Of a DNA stretch of 64,000 nt, positions 27,830 to 37,003 are shown in pieces. Source of the stretch: an uncultured Clostridia bacterium (lineage in GTDB: Bacteria > Bacillota > Clostridia > UBA1381 > UBA9506); contig CALYAO010000063.1 of the NCBI GenBank assembly GCA_944393605.1, forward strand, positions 1-64,000. The letters run 5' to 3'. Both the position numbers and the translations under genes were made by a program. Numbering within the stretch: the stretch's first letter is position 1; each line of letters begins with the position of its first letter. The notes under the pieces were generated by a model, which saw only the letters and a program-made list of their open reading frames with translations, made no database searches and had not been told where the DNA came from.

Positions 27830-28318
27830 TTAGGTCCTCCCCTTTCCTAATTTTTCTAAAAGATCTCCCACAATCCCGGGGGGGATCAGATCGTCCAGGC
27901 TGCCGCCCAAACTTGCCACTTCCTTGATGATGCTGGAACTGATATAGGAATAATGACTGCTTGTGACCATAAACAGCGTTTCAATGTCGCCACACAATTT
28001 ATTATTGAGGAGCGCCATCTGGAACTCATACTCGAAGTCCGAAACAGCACGCAGCCCCTTAATAATCACATGCGCACCCTTGCTTTTGGCAAACGAGACC
28101 AACAGCCCGTCAAAGGCCTCTGCCGTCACGCCCGGCAGATCGCTCGTGACCCGGCGGATGAGTTCCACCCGCTCCGCCGCAGAAAACAGCGGCGTTTTCG
28201 CGGAGTTGTTCAAAACCGCCACGATCACCCGGTCATACAGCTTTGCGGCACGCCGGATAATATCAAGATGCCCGTTGGTCACCGGGTCAAAACTGCCCGG
28301 GTATACCGCAATGTTCAT
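27830..28318 (-). CDS. coaD: Phosphopantetheine adenylyltransferase
   Basis: A 162-residue nucleotidyltransferase that makes dephospho-CoA from 4'-phosphopantetheine and ATP. The TxGH-type motif is in [16 protein letters not shown] (residues 6-21), and the C-terminal [16 protein letters not shown] is the ISSTxVR-equivalent. [19 protein letters not shown] is the typical substrate loop. It stands in the usual rsmD-coaD order. Other pathway steps in this window are panB (22918) and coaBC (59507). Confidence 0.97.
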   Translation of the reverse strand: MNIAVYPGSFDPVTNGHLDIIRRAAKLYDRVIVAVLNNSAKTPLFSAAERVELIRRVTSDLPGVTAEAFDGLLVSFAKSKGAHVIIKGLRAVSDFEYEFQMALLNNKLCGDIETLFMVTSSHYSYISSSIIKEVASLGGSLDDLIPPGIVGDLLEKLGKGRT

Positions 28319-28413
28319 ATCATCACCTGGCTATGTAAAAACTTTCCTGATCCTATGCAAACAGAGCCACCCAACTCACACGCCGCATTTCCAAAAAACA
28401 CCATTTCGCTCTG

Positions 28414-28950
28414 TCACACAAGCAACAGCACACGCACCCGGCCATACCGCTTGTCCCGGTACACCGAAAAGCCACAGGGATCAACCGGGTCGGGCCCGTC
28501 CAGTTCACACAGGATACAGCCGCCCTCCCGCAGCACGCCATGCGCCGCAATGGCAGTGAGCGCCTGCGCGAGCAGGTCTCCTCCATAAGGCGGATCCAGC
28601 AGAATGAGATCAAACTGCGCGTCGCACGCCGCAAGGAATGCCGCAAAATCGCTCCGCACCACTTGGGCGCGCTCATTCAGCCGGGTGTGCGCGAGATTGT
28701 GCCGCACCACCGCAAGCGACGCCTCCGCATGGTCCACAAAGGTGCAGTTTGCTGCGCCGCGGCTTAAGGCCTCGATCCCCAGCGCGCCGCTGCCTGCAAA
28801 CAGATCCAGAACCTCGCTATCTACGATGCGCCCTGTGAGCATACTGAAGATGGATTCTTTGACCCGGTCCAGCGTCGGACGCACCGAAAGCCCTTCTGCC
28901 GCCTTCAGTTTTGCGCCCCTTGCCGACCCTGCGATCACCCGCATATCCAT
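28414..28950 (-). CDS. rsmD: 16S rRNA (guanine(966)-N(2))-methyltransferase
   Basis: A 178-residue SAM-dependent methyltransferase for m2G966 of 16S rRNA. Motif I is DLFAGSGALGIEALSRGA, the SAM-ring acidic residue follows in FVDHAEAS, and the catalytic N-methylase motif is DPPY in LILLDPPYGGDLL. The N terminus MRVIAGSARG is the family norm, so the second ATG at 28944 may be the real start; the two starts share the same weak site. It leads the rsmD-coaD-coiled-coil transcript from its own promoter. Confidence 0.94.
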   Translation of the reverse strand: MDMRVIAGSARGAKLKAAEGLSVRPTLDRVKESIFSMLTGRIVDSEVLDLFAGSGALGIEALSRGAANCTFVDHAEASLAVVRHNLAHTRLNERAQVVRSDFAAFLAACDAQFDLILLDPPYGGDLLAQALTAIAAHGVLREGGCILCELDGPDPVDPCGFSVYRDKRYGRVRVLLLV

Positions 28951-29002
28951 CCTGTCCCATCTGCATAGAATTCTGCTATCATAAAACCTTGTACCATGTT
29001 CT

Positions 29003-29030
29003 ATTGTACACCATATTATAGAAATGTCAA
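29003..29030 (-). promoter_or_regulatory. sigma-A type promoter for rsmD-coaD
   Basis: Minus strand: -35 TTGACA, 16-bp spacer, -10 TACAAT, in the 96-nt gap after recG. It suggests rsmD-coaD-coiled-coil is transcribed separately from the asp23-yloV-recG genes. Confidence 0.8.
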
Positions 29031-29046
29031 TGCAATCACGGAATTT

Positions 29047-31077
29047 TTAATTAAATGTAATATTCCTGTCAAACAACCCACGGATTTTTTGGGCCAAAAA
29101 GCGGTATGCCTCGCTGGAGAGGCCGGGGTCTTCCGCCAAAATCTGCTCGGCACACCGCTTGGCTTCCCCGATGATCGCCGCATCCGTAAAAATATTGGCA
29201 ATCCGAAGGGGCGGAAGCCCGTGCTGGCGGGCACCGAAGAATTCCCCCGGTCCACGCAGCTCCAGGTCCTTTTCCGCAATCTGAAACCCATCATTGGTCC
29301 GGCAAAGCACCTCCATGCGCGCACGGCTCTCGGCCAGCGCGCTCTGATTGAACAGGATGCAGTAGGACTTTTCGCTCCCGCGGCCCACGCGCCCCCGGAG
29401 CTGGTGCAGCTGGGACAGCCCGAACCGTTCCGCGTTCTCCACCACCATGAGCACCGCATTCGGGACGTTCACCCCCACCTCAATCACGCTGGTGGCCACC
29501 AGGATATCCATCTCGCCGGCGGCAAAGGCGCCCATGACCGCATCCTTTTCGGCGGGGCGCATCCTGCCGTGCAGAAGCCCGATCCGGTAGCGGGGGAACA
29601 CCTTGCGCAGCTCCGCCGCATGGGCCTCTGCCGACCGCACGTTCCCACTCTCTCCCTCTTCCACCAGCGGGCACACGACATACACCTGCCGCCCTGCGTC
29701 CACGTGCTTTGCGATGAACCGCTCAATCCGAGGCCGCATCTCCTCTGTGACACAAAACGTATCTACCGTCTGCCGCCCGGGGGGCAGCTCGTCAATCACC
29801 GAAACGTCCAGGTCGCCATACACCATCAGGGACAGTGTCCGGGGGATAGGGGTCGCGGTCATGACCAGCACATGGGGATTTTCCCCCTTCTGCGCCAGCA
29901 CGCGGCGCTGCGCCACCCCGAACCGGTGCTGTTCATCCGTGACCACCAGCCCCAGGCGACGAAAGGACACGCCCTCCGACAGCAGCGCATGGGTGCCCAC
30001 CACCACCTGCGCCGTGCCCAGTGCGATGTGCTCCAAGGCATCCCGTTTCTGCCGTGCGGGCAGCGACCCCGACAGCAGCACCACGCGGATGCCATAGGGG
30101 GCGAGCAATTGGGCGAGGCTCTCAAAGTGCTGCTCCGCCAAGATCTCAGTGGGGGCCATCATGGCGCCCTGCACCCCGTTGCGTGCCGCCAGAAACAGCG
30201 CACAGGCCGCCACCGCCGTCTTGCCGCACCCCACATCCCCCTGCACCAGCCGGTTCATGGGGACGGACCTGGCCAAATCCCGCTTGATGTCAGACAGCGC
30301 ACGCGCCTGCGCCCCCGTCATGGGAAAGGGAAGTGCCAGGTCCTCCGCCAGGTCGGCAAACGGGATGCCGGGCAGCGCCTCCCGGCGAGCGCGGATCTGC
30401 GCCAGCCCCGTTTGGAGCACCAGCAGCTCCTCAAACACGAACCGCCGCCGCGCGGCTTGGTATGCCGCAGGGGAATCGGGAAAGTGGATGGCGCGGAGGG
30501 CCTGTCCCAGCGCGGGCAGCCGGTATGCCTCCCGCAGCGCCGCCGGCATGGGGTCTAAAAGCCCATCTGCCACCTGCGCTATGGCGGCAGCGATGGCAGT
30601 CTGTACCAGCTTCTGCGTGAGCCCCGCGGACAGGGGATACACGGGCACGATGCGCCCCATGAGCTGCGCCCCTTCCGCCCGCTCATACACGGGGGAGCTC
30701 ATGCGCCGCCGGCCCCGCAGATGGTCCATCTTGCCATAAAAATAGTACGTTTCGCCCCGCCGGAACGCGGTCTTTACAAACCGCATATTGAACCACACCA
30801 GCTCCACTGACCCCGACCCGTCCGAGACCGTCATGGTGTAGAGGGTCATCCCTTTGCGGATGAATTTCTCCGTAATAGCAGAAGAAACAGTGGCTTTGAT
30901 GCACACCGTTTCTCCGTCCAAAGTCTCAAATATTTGTTTGATCTTACTCCGGTCCTCATAGGCACGGGGGAAGTGATACAGCAGGTCCTCCACCGTAAAG
31001 ATGCCGAGCTTGTGATAGGCCGCGGCCCGCTTTTCCCCCACGCCCTTTAGATACCGGATGTCACTCGAAAGCTCCAT
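29047..31077 (-). CDS. recG: ATP-dependent DNA helicase RecG
   Basis: A 676-residue superfamily 2 helicase that reverses stalled forks and processes Holliday junctions. An N-terminal wedge/OB domain (about 1-190, YLKGVGEKRAAAYHKLGI) precedes the helicase core, with Walker A GDVGCGKTAVA, motif II DEQHRFG, MTATPIPRT, and motif VI QLRGRVGRG. The ATG at 31077 is chosen since GGAAGGA lies 6 nt upstream; the GTG at 31095 would overlap yloV. It is the third gene of an asp23-yloV-recG run. Confidence 0.96.
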   Translation of the reverse strand: MELSSDIRYLKGVGEKRAAAYHKLGIFTVEDLLYHFPRAYEDRSKIKQIFETLDGETVCIKATVSSAITEKFIRKGMTLYTMTVSDGSGSVELVWFNMRFVKTAFRRGETYYFYGKMDHLRGRRRMSSPVYERAEGAQLMGRIVPVYPLSAGLTQKLVQTAIAAAIAQVADGLLDPMPAALREAYRLPALGQALRAIHFPDSPAAYQAARRRFVFEELLVLQTGLAQIRARREALPGIPFADLAEDLALPFPMTGAQARALSDIKRDLARSVPMNRLVQGDVGCGKTAVAACALFLAARNGVQGAMMAPTEILAEQHFESLAQLLAPYGIRVVLLSGSLPARQKRDALEHIALGTAQVVVGTHALLSEGVSFRRLGLVVTDEQHRFGVAQRRVLAQKGENPHVLVMTATPIPRTLSLMVYGDLDVSVIDELPPGRQTVDTFCVTEEMRPRIERFIAKHVDAGRQVYVVCPLVEEGESGNVRSAEAHAAELRKVFPRYRIGLLHGRMRPAEKDAVMGAFAAGEMDILVATSVIEVGVNVPNAVLMVVENAERFGLSQLHQLRGRVGRGSEKSYCILFNQSALAESRARMEVLCRTNDGFQIAEKDLELRGPGEFFGARQHGLPPLRIANIFTDAAIIGEAKRCAEQILAEDPGLSSEAYRFLAQKIRGLFDRNITFN

Positions 31078-31091
31078 ACGTATTCCTTCCG

Positions 31092-32726
31092 TCACTCCAC
31101 CGAAACGATATAATGGTACAGCGGCTGCCCGCCACGGTGCAGCAGCACGTCGCAGTCGGGGAACTTCTCCTCGATGCTCTCCTCGGCCAACGCCGCCTCC
31201 TCGGCGGGCACGTCCTCGCCGTAAAACACCGAGATGATCTCGCTGTCATCCTTTGCCATGGCGGACACCACATCGGTCAGCACTGTGCCGGGTTCGCTTC
31301 CCACCTGGACGATCTTGCCCTCCGCCATGCCCAAGATGTCTCCTTTTTTGATCTGCTTACCGTCCACCGTGGTATCCCGCACCGCATAGGTGACCGAACC
31401 CGCGTGCAGCCGGCCAACGGCCTTCTCCATGGCGGCCTCGTTCTCTGCCGCGCCCTTTTGGGGGTCAAACGCCAGCACCGCCGAGATGCCGGCGGGGACC
31501 GACCGCGTTGCAATCACATGCACCGCCTTCTTGGACAAATCCACGCACTGCTTGGCCGCCATTACGATGTTCTTGTTGTTGGGCAGGACAAACACAGTCT
31601 CGGACGGAACGCGCTCCACCGCCTCTAGGATATCCTCCGTGCTGGGGTTCATGGTTTGGCCGCCTTCCACCACCTCGTCCACACCCATGTCCGAAAAGAT
31701 CTGGCGCAAACCGTCCCCTGCGGCGACCGCCACAAAGCCAAATGGCTTCTCACTTGCCGCCGATTCACTGGCCGGCGCATCCTTGGGTGCCTTGGCGGAC
31801 AGCTCGGTGTGCTGATACTTCATGTTGTCCACCTTGATGTTGATGAGCTGACCCAGCTTCAGCGCGCGCTCGATCACCGCGCCGGGGTTGTTGGTGTGAA
31901 TATGCACCTTGATGATCTCCCCGTCGTCCACCACGACCATGCTGTCTCCCTTTTTCTGGATGTTCTGGGTGAACAGCTTGCTGCTGGCGGCAGGGTTGTC
32001 CTTCTGAATGATAAACTCGGTACAATACTGAAACGGAATATCCGCTTCCGCCGCCTGCGCACCTGCGGGGATGCTTGCCTTGAGGTCCCCCTCCCGGAGC
32101 GGCACAACTTCGCCCGTCTCCGCAAAGGACAGCGCGCCCTCTAGCAGGTATACGACGCCCTGGCCCCCCGAATCCACCACGCCGGCGGCCTTCAGCTGGG
32201 GCAGGATGTCGGGCGTCCGGTCCAGACTGTGCTGTGCGGCGGTCGTCACCGCACGCAGCAGCTCGGTGAGGTCGCCCGTCTCCTCCAGCGCCTGCATGCC
32301 CGCCTTCGCACCATCCCGCGCGACGGTCAGCATGGTCCCCTCGGTTGGTTTCATGACGGCACGGTATGCATTCTCTACCCCTTCGGTGAAGGCCTCCGCT
32401 ATGTCCGTCGCATCCACCAGCTCACAGCCGGCAAGCCGCTTGGCGATACCGCGGAAAAACTGGGACAGGATCACGCCCGAATTGCCCCGCGCGCCCCGCA
32501 GCGATGACCGCGCGACCGCCAACGCGACCGCCTCGCAGGTAGCAAAGCGCCCTTCCATCAGCTCCCGCGTCGCCGCAAGCACAGTCATGGACATATTCGA
32601 GCCCGTATCCCCATCGGGCACAGGGAATACATTGAGCTCATTTAAGATTTCCTTTTGGTTGCACAGCCGGTTGTTGGCAGAGATATACATCTGTCGTAAG
32701 CCAGCCGCATCGAGTGTAAAGGCCAA
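31092..32726 (-). CDS. DAK2 domain fusion protein YloV (fatty acid kinase FakA-like)
   Basis: About 544 residues: an N-terminal DhaL/DAK2 ATP-binding domain with NVFPVPDGDTGSNMSMTV near residue 34, a middle FakA domain, and a C-terminal DegV-like part. In Staphylococcus FakA phosphorylates fatty acids bound to FakB. No fakB/degV gene is in the window. The open frame continues back to 32798 inside asp23, but a TTG at 32726 with TTAGGGGG 9 nt upstream is the best start; GTG at 32735 has no room for a site. The asp23-yloV-recG order is standard in Firmicutes. Confidence 0.9.
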   Translation of the reverse strand: MAFTLDAAGLRQMYISANNRLCNQKEILNELNVFPVPDGDTGSNMSMTVLAATRELMEGRFATCEAVALAVARSSLRGARGNSGVILSQFFRGIAKRLAGCELVDATDIAEAFTEGVENAYRAVMKPTEGTMLTVARDGAKAGMQALEETGDLTELLRAVTTAAQHSLDRTPDILPQLKAAGVVDSGGQGVVYLLEGALSFAETGEVVPLREGDLKASIPAGAQAAEADIPFQYCTEFIIQKDNPAASSKLFTQNIQKKGDSMVVVDDGEIIKVHIHTNNPGAVIERALKLGQLINIKVDNMKYQHTELSAKAPKDAPASESAASEKPFGFVAVAAGDGLRQIFSDMGVDEVVEGGQTMNPSTEDILEAVERVPSETVFVLPNNKNIVMAAKQCVDLSKKAVHVIATRSVPAGISAVLAFDPQKGAAENEAAMEKAVGRLHAGSVTYAVRDTTVDGKQIKKGDILGMAEGKIVQVGSEPGTVLTDVVSAMAKDDSEIISVFYGEDVPAEEAALAEESIEEKFPDCDVLLHRGGQPLYHYIVSVE

Positions 32727-32772
32727 ATTCGGCACCCCCCTAACAATATCCGAAATCCATCCAGGCCGGCTT

Positions 32773-33126
32773 TTAATCCACCCGGATGCCTTCCACATTG
32801 ACGCAGACCTTGCCGACCTTAAAGCCCGTCATGCTTTCTACGCTATAGCGCACATTGTTCATGATGCTGTTACAGATCACGCCGATGTTGATACCATATT
32901 CCACAATGATGTGCAGGTCGATGCAAATCTTTTCTGCTTCTGTAAAAATTCGAATCCCCTTGGTCAGGTTGTCCCACCGCAGCAAACTCACGAGGCCATC
33001 CGCGGTATTTTTATAGCTCATGCCCACAACACCGTAACACCTTGTGGCAACCGCGCCGGCAATTTGGGCAATGACCGAAGTGGATACCACAACCGCGCCG
33101 TTCTCATTTTGCATTTTCACAGCCAT
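32773..33126 (-). CDS. Asp23/Gls24 family envelope stress protein
   Basis: A 117-residue Asp23-family protein, similar to YloU, found upstream of yloV in most Firmicutes. Family features are ENGAVVVSTSVIAQIAGAVA at the start, CYGVVGM, and VGKVCVNVEGIRVD at the end. It is cytoplasmic and linked to envelope stress or membrane scaffolding in Staphylococcus. The ATG at 33126 is preferred; GGAAAGGA lies upstream within the longer frame that begins at 33147. Confidence 0.92.
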   Translation of the reverse strand: MAVKMQNENGAVVVSTSVIAQIAGAVATRCYGVVGMSYKNTADGLVSLLRWDNLTKGIRIFTEAEKICIDLHIIVEYGINIGVICNSIMNNVRYSVESMTGFKVGKVCVNVEGIRVD

Positions 33127-33187
33127 TTTCCATCCAGTCCTTTCCATTTTTTCAAATATTTCTGTTCTATTCTATGCTTTTTTGGAC

Positions 33188-33216
33188 ATTATATCATATT
33201 TTTTAAAAATTGTATA
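33188..33216 (-). promoter_or_regulatory. Promoter for asp23-yloV-recG
   Basis: Minus strand: -10 TATAAT preceded by an extended TGA, 17-bp spacer, weak -35 TATACA. It gives a leader of about 55 nt. Confidence 0.7.
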
Positions 33217-33329
33217 GAATTTCTTCTCAAAGAAAGATATAATAGGAGCATGTAAATGGGAGCATATGAGAAAATACTTTGTTGTACAACTTAATTTCTT
33301 TTGTCACCCATATTTTTTTGCAAAAAGCC

Positions 33330-33358
33330 TATACAAACTTCGGAATTTGTGGTATTAT
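33330..33358 (+). promoter_or_regulatory. Promoter and possible autoregulatory operator for the first XRE regulator
   Basis: -35 TATACA, 17-bp spacer ending in TGG, -10 TATTAT. An inverted pair, ACAAACTT at 33333-33340 and AAGTTTGT at 33375-33382, brackets the -10 region, and ACAAA/TTTGT at 33333-33350 forms a second, smaller palindrome. The position suits binding by the XRE protein encoded downstream, but no site has been shown. The rest of the 33217-33489 gap is AT-rich and holds no other gene that I can support. Confidence 0.5.
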
Positions 33359-33489
33359 GTTGATAAATCACAAAAAGTTTGTTTCATCACGAATCGAATG
33401 TGGAACAAATACAAAACTTTTGGTTTTTTATGAACTCGAATTCCGTGAATTTGGATGACAAAACAACTGACAACATGGAGGTGATGGTA

Positions 33490-33843
33490 ATGGCATCATA
33501 TTTTGCAAAAAAGTTAAAGGAGCTGCGTCTGAAAGCACATTGGACTCAGCAGGATGTCGGAGAAAAGGTTGGATTGTCTCGCGCATGTGTCGCAAACTAC
33601 GAAAGTGGCAAACGAGAACCAAACCACAGGATCGTTCTCGAATTTGCACACCTGTTTGACTGCACAGTTGACGACCTGCTAAATCCTGAAGCAACTCGTG
33701 TTTCCGGCGCGGCAGAAACGTTTCCCTCGTCGGCAAAAACTGCAGGCGATTACATCGATATTTCACACCTGAGTGCCCCGAATCAAGCCAAGGTACGCGA
33801 GCTGATCCGGGCCCTGGAAGCGGAAGAGATGGCGGGTAGATGA
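33490..33843 (+). CDS. XRE-family helix-turn-helix transcriptional regulator
   Basis: A 117-residue Cro/CI-type regulator. The HTH covers about residues 6-60 (KKLKELRLKAHWTQQDVGEK with recognition helix SRACVANYESGKREP). The C-terminal part (about 65-117) is short and has no known domain. The ATG at 33490 follows GGAGGTGATGG at normal distance; several in-frame upstream ATGs would place this site inside the gene. It is flanked by its own promoter and a strong terminator, so it is a single-gene unit. The target is unknown. Confidence 0.88.
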   Translation: MASYFAKKLKELRLKAHWTQQDVGEKVGLSRACVANYESGKREPNHRIVLEFAHLFDCTVDDLLNPEATRVSGAAETFPSSAKTAGDYIDISHLSAPNQAKVRELIRALEAEEMAGR

Positions 33844-33869
33844 CAAGTCCTCCCGCAGGGAATCGTGGA

Positions 33870-33915
33870 CGCACATAAAAAGCACGGGTCAGGTGACCTG
33901 TGTTTTTTATGTGCG
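33870..33915 (+). terminator. Long intrinsic terminator after the first XRE gene
   Basis: CGCACATAAAAA (33870-33881) pairs with TTTTTTATGTGCG (33903-33915), and GGTCA/TGACC closes the tip. T-rich sequence follows to 33928. Confidence 0.88.
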
Positions 33916-34052
33916 TTTCTGTCTTTTTATGGACATCGGGCCAAAAAGCGGCAAAATTCTTCCGAAAATTCGCGCATATGCCAGTATGATTGCCGTATGC
34001 TGGTTTCTTATGCCTGATTCGAGAAATAAATCAATTTCTTATTCAAAAAATC

Positions 34053-34081
34053 TTGAAATGTAACAAAATGTTTGCTATAAT
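34053..34081 (+). promoter_or_regulatory. sigma-A type promoter for the S24-like regulator
   Basis: -35 TTGAAA, 17-bp spacer ending in TGC, -10 TATAAT. Just upstream GAAAT (34022-34026) and ATTTC (34034-34038) form an inverted repeat that could be an operator. No gene is seen in 33916-34052. Confidence 0.85.
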
Positions 34082-34139
34082 AAGAAAAAGAAAAGTTTCA
34101 AAAATAGCATTTTATTGATGCCAAAGGAAGTGAGAAAAA

Positions 34140-34781
34140 ATGGATAACTTCTGTAACATCCTAAAAAGTCTGCGTAAAAAACAGAAGATCACCCAGGATG
34201 AGCTTGCCAGTATGCTGGATGTGGGAAAGACCACCGTTTCCAATTATGAAACTGGATATTCCTCCCCTGACAAGGATACCATCATCAAAATGGCGAGCAT
34301 CTTCAACGTATCCATTGACTACCTTTTAGGCCGGATTTCAACGAAGGAAGATGACCCCCATGCCTCCAGCCTGATGGTGCACAAGAACACCATAATGGTG
34401 CAGGTTCCCGTGTATGGCCTGATTCGCTCCGAAGCGTCTCTGTCTGAGAGCGAAAATATCATTGATTACATCGATTTTCCAAAGGATTTCCTAGGTAACG
34501 GAGAATATTTTGGGTACCGGGTGCAGGGTGATGCTATGAACCTTGATCGCATTGAGGACGGCGATTATGTCGTTGTGCGCAAACAAAACTATGTAGACAA
34601 TGGCGACATTGCCTTGGTCTTGGTCGGCGGACAAACCATTATCCGGCATTTTTACCGGGATGGAAAAAATATCACGCTGTTGCCCGCGTCTTCCAATAAG
34701 ACCTTGCAGCCGTCGTTTTATGATATTAGCTACAATGTTGCCGTCATCGGAAAACCCATTCGCGCCATCATCAAAATTTAA
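34140..34781 (+). CDS. XRE/LexA-like regulator with a degenerate S24 peptidase domain
   Basis: A 213-residue CI-type repressor with an N-terminal HTH (about 5-62, KITQDELASMLDVGKTTVSN) and a C-terminal LexA/S24 fold (about 85-213). In active members the serine lies in GDSM; here it is GDAM with Ala132. The general-base lysine of the TVKR strand is Ile168 (QTIIRHFYRDG). The Ala-Gly cleavage site after VPVYG is also missing (LIRSEAS). The fold is complete, so this is probably a non-cleavable repressor using the domain for dimerisation. RBS AAAGGAAGTGAG. It has its own promoter and terminator. Confidence 0.9.
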   Translation: MDNFCNILKSLRKKQKITQDELASMLDVGKTTVSNYETGYSSPDKDTIIKMASIFNVSIDYLLGRISTKEDDPHASSLMVHKNTIMVQVPVYGLIRSEASLSESENIIDYIDFPKDFLGNGEYFGYRVQGDAMNLDRIEDGDYVVVRKQNYVDNGDIALVLVGGQTIIRHFYRDGKNITLLPASSNKTLQPSFYDISYNVAVIGKPIRAIIKI

Positions 34782-34794
34782 GGATTGCAACTTC

Positions 34795-34824
34795 AAAAAT
34801 TTCCGCCGTAAGGCGGATTTTTTT
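34795..34824 (+). terminator. Intrinsic terminator after the S24-like regulator
   Basis: TCCGCC and GGCGGA pair around GTAA, extended by A/T pairing, followed by T7. It lies 14 nt after the stop and 38 nt before tex. Confidence 0.87.
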
Positions 34825-34861
34825 ACGCATTGCATCTGTATCCCCAGAAGGAGGCCACCAA

Positions 34862-37003
34862 ATGTTTACGCAACTGCAACAGGAATTCGGGCTAGATCCC
34901 ACCTTCCTCCAGAACGCCGTCGCACTCCTGGACGCGGGCAATACCGTGCCCTTCATTGCCAGGTACCGGAAGGAAAAAACAGGCGGCATGGATGACCAGA
35001 CGCTCCGTGCACTTTCGGAGCGTCTGACTTATCTGCGGGCGCTGGCCGCGCGTCGGGAAGAGCTCTGCCGGCTCATCGGGGAACAAGGCGCCCTGACGGA
35101 TGCGGTTGCAGCCCAGATTGCCGCCGCGGTGACGCTCCAGGAGCTGGAGGATATCTACCGGCCCTTCCGTCCCAAGCGCCGCACCCGTGCCACCATCGCA
35201 AAAGAAAAAGGGCTCGGCCCCCTCGCCGAGCTGCTGATGGCCCAGGCGCGCACCTGTGACCCCATGCAGGAGGCACAGGCCTTCGTGTCGGACACACAGG
35301 GTGTCCCCACGGCAGAAGAGGCCCTCGCCGGCGCACAGGACATCCTGGCGGAGGCCATCTCAGACAACGCCGAATTCCGCAAAGTTCTCCGGCGCATGAC
35401 CTTCCAGAGCGGCACATTGCGTGTCAAGGCGGCCAAAGACGCGCCCGACAGCGTGTATAGCCTCTATTACGATTTTGAGGAGCCGCTGCAAAAAATTGCC
35501 AACCACCGGGTGCTGGCCATCAACCGCGGAGAAAAAGAGGGCTTGCTTAAGGTCTCCATTCTGGCAGATGGGACGCGCATGACCGAATGGTTGTGCCGAC
35601 AGGTCGTAAAGACGCCCCGCTCCGCGGCCGCAGGCTATGTGGAAGAGGCCGCGGCGGATGCGTATGCGCGGCTGATGGCCCCCTCTCTCGAAACGGAACT
35701 CCGCAGCGAGCTCACCGACCGCGCCGGGGAGGCTGCCATCCTATTATTCAAAGAAAACCTGCACCATCTGCTCCTCCAGCCGCCCATCCGCGGCAGGGTG
35801 GTGCTGGGATTTGATCCCGGATACCGGACGGGGTGCAAGACGGCCGTGGTGGACGAGACGGGGAAAGTCTTGGACACCGCTGTGGTGTACTGCACACTGC
35901 CGCACCACGATAGGGGAAAGGCCAAGGCGCAGATGCGTGCGCTCATCGAAAAGCACCATGTCACCCTCATCGCCATCGGCAACGGCACCGCGACCAAGGA
36001 GTCGGAGATCTTCGTGTCCGAGCTGATTGGGGAGATGGGAAGCGGCATCCAGTATAGCATCGTCAATGAGTCGGGCGCATCGGTCTATTCCGCGTCCCCG
36101 CTGGGGGCAGCGGAGTTCCCGCAGTTTGATGTGGCGCTCCGCAGCGCGGTCTCCATCGCACGCAGGCTCCAGGACCCCCTTGCTGAGCTGGTCAAGATCG
36201 ACCCCAAATCCATCGGCGTCGGGCAGTATCAGCACGACATGAACCAAAAGCGGCTGGGGGAGGCACTGGGGGGCGTGGTGGAAGACTGCGTCAACAGCGT
36301 CGGTGTGGCTTTAAATACCGCATCCGCCCCGCTGCTGTCCTACGTGGCAGGCATCGGCGAACGCCTCGCGCAACACATCGTCGCATACCGGGAGGAAAAC
36401 GGCGCGTTTGTACGGCGAAATCAACTGATGAAGGTTCCCAAGCTGGGGCCCAAGGCCTTTGAGCAGTGCGCGGGTTTTCTGCGCATCCCCGATGGGGACA
36501 ACCCGCTGGACAACACGCCCGTGCACCCCGAATCCTATGCGATTGCCAAATTGCTGCTTTCGGAGCTGGGGTTTGGCATGACGGATGTGCGGGAGCGGAC
36601 GCCAGCGCTGCTTGCGGCCCTTTCGGATGCGGACCTGCCCGCGCTCGCGGACAAGCTGTCGGTCGGCCTGCCCACCCTGCGGGACATCGCGGACGCTATC
36701 TGCCGGCCGGGGCTGGACCCGCGGGACGAGCTGCCCAAGCCGGTGCTGCGGAGTGAGCTGCTTAGCATAGAAAACCTCACCGAAGGCATGGTTCTGACGG
36801 GGACGGTGCGCAACGTCATTGACTTTGGCGCCTTTGTGGACATCGGTGTCCACCAGGACGGGCTGGTGCATGTATCCCAGATCAGCAACCGATTTATCCG
36901 CCATCCGCGGGAAGTCCTGTCGGTGGGAGATGTGGTGCAGGTGAAGGTGATCGGCCTGGATCTGGCCAAAAAGCGCATCTCTCTCAGCATGAAAGAGGTA
37001 TAA
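34862..37003 (+). CDS. tex: Tex family RNA-binding transcriptional accessory protein
   Basis: A 713-residue cytoplasmic nucleic-acid-binding protein. An N-terminal helical region (about 1-200) is followed by a YqgF/RNase H-like domain (VLGFDPGYRTGCKTAVVDET near 318), helix-hairpin-helix segments (YVAGIGERLAQHIVAYREEN and VPKLGPKAFEQCAGFLRIP), and a C-terminal S1 domain from about 640 (GMVLTGTVRNVIDFGAFVDIG). Tex affects transcription of toxin genes in Bordetella and is widely conserved. The start has AGAAGGAGG 7 nt upstream. It is probably a single-gene transcript. Confidence 0.96.
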   Translation: MFTQLQQEFGLDPTFLQNAVALLDAGNTVPFIARYRKEKTGGMDDQTLRALSERLTYLRALAARREELCRLIGEQGALTDAVAAQIAAAVTLQELEDIYRPFRPKRRTRATIAKEKGLGPLAELLMAQARTCDPMQEAQAFVSDTQGVPTAEEALAGAQDILAEAISDNAEFRKVLRRMTFQSGTLRVKAAKDAPDSVYSLYYDFEEPLQKIANHRVLAINRGEKEGLLKVSILADGTRMTEWLCRQVVKTPRSAAAGYVEEAAADAYARLMAPSLETELRSELTDRAGEAAILLFKENLHHLLLQPPIRGRVVLGFDPGYRTGCKTAVVDETGKVLDTAVVYCTLPHHDRGKAKAQMRALIEKHHVTLIAIGNGTATKESEIFVSELIGEMGSGIQYSIVNESGASVYSASPLGAAEFPQFDVALRSAVSIARRLQDPLAELVKIDPKSIGVGQYQHDMNQKRLGEALGGVVEDCVNSVGVALNTASAPLLSYVAGIGERLAQHIVAYREENGAFVRRNQLMKVPKLGPKAFEQCAGFLRIPDGDNPLDNTPVHPESYAIAKLLLSELGFGMTDVRERTPALLAALSDADLPALADKLSVGLPTLRDIADAICRPGLDPRDELPKPVLRSELLSIENLTEGMVLTGTVRNVIDFGAFVDIGVHQDGLVHVSQISNRFIRHPREVLSVGDVVQVKVIGLDLAKKRISLSMKEV

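Noticed and set aside
33266-33433. 55-codon plus-strand frame upstream of the first XRE gene
   Set aside because: Composition (Phe, Tyr, Lys, Cys) is what AT-rich DNA gives in any frame, the ribosome-binding site is poorly spaced, and the frame runs over the XRE promoter.
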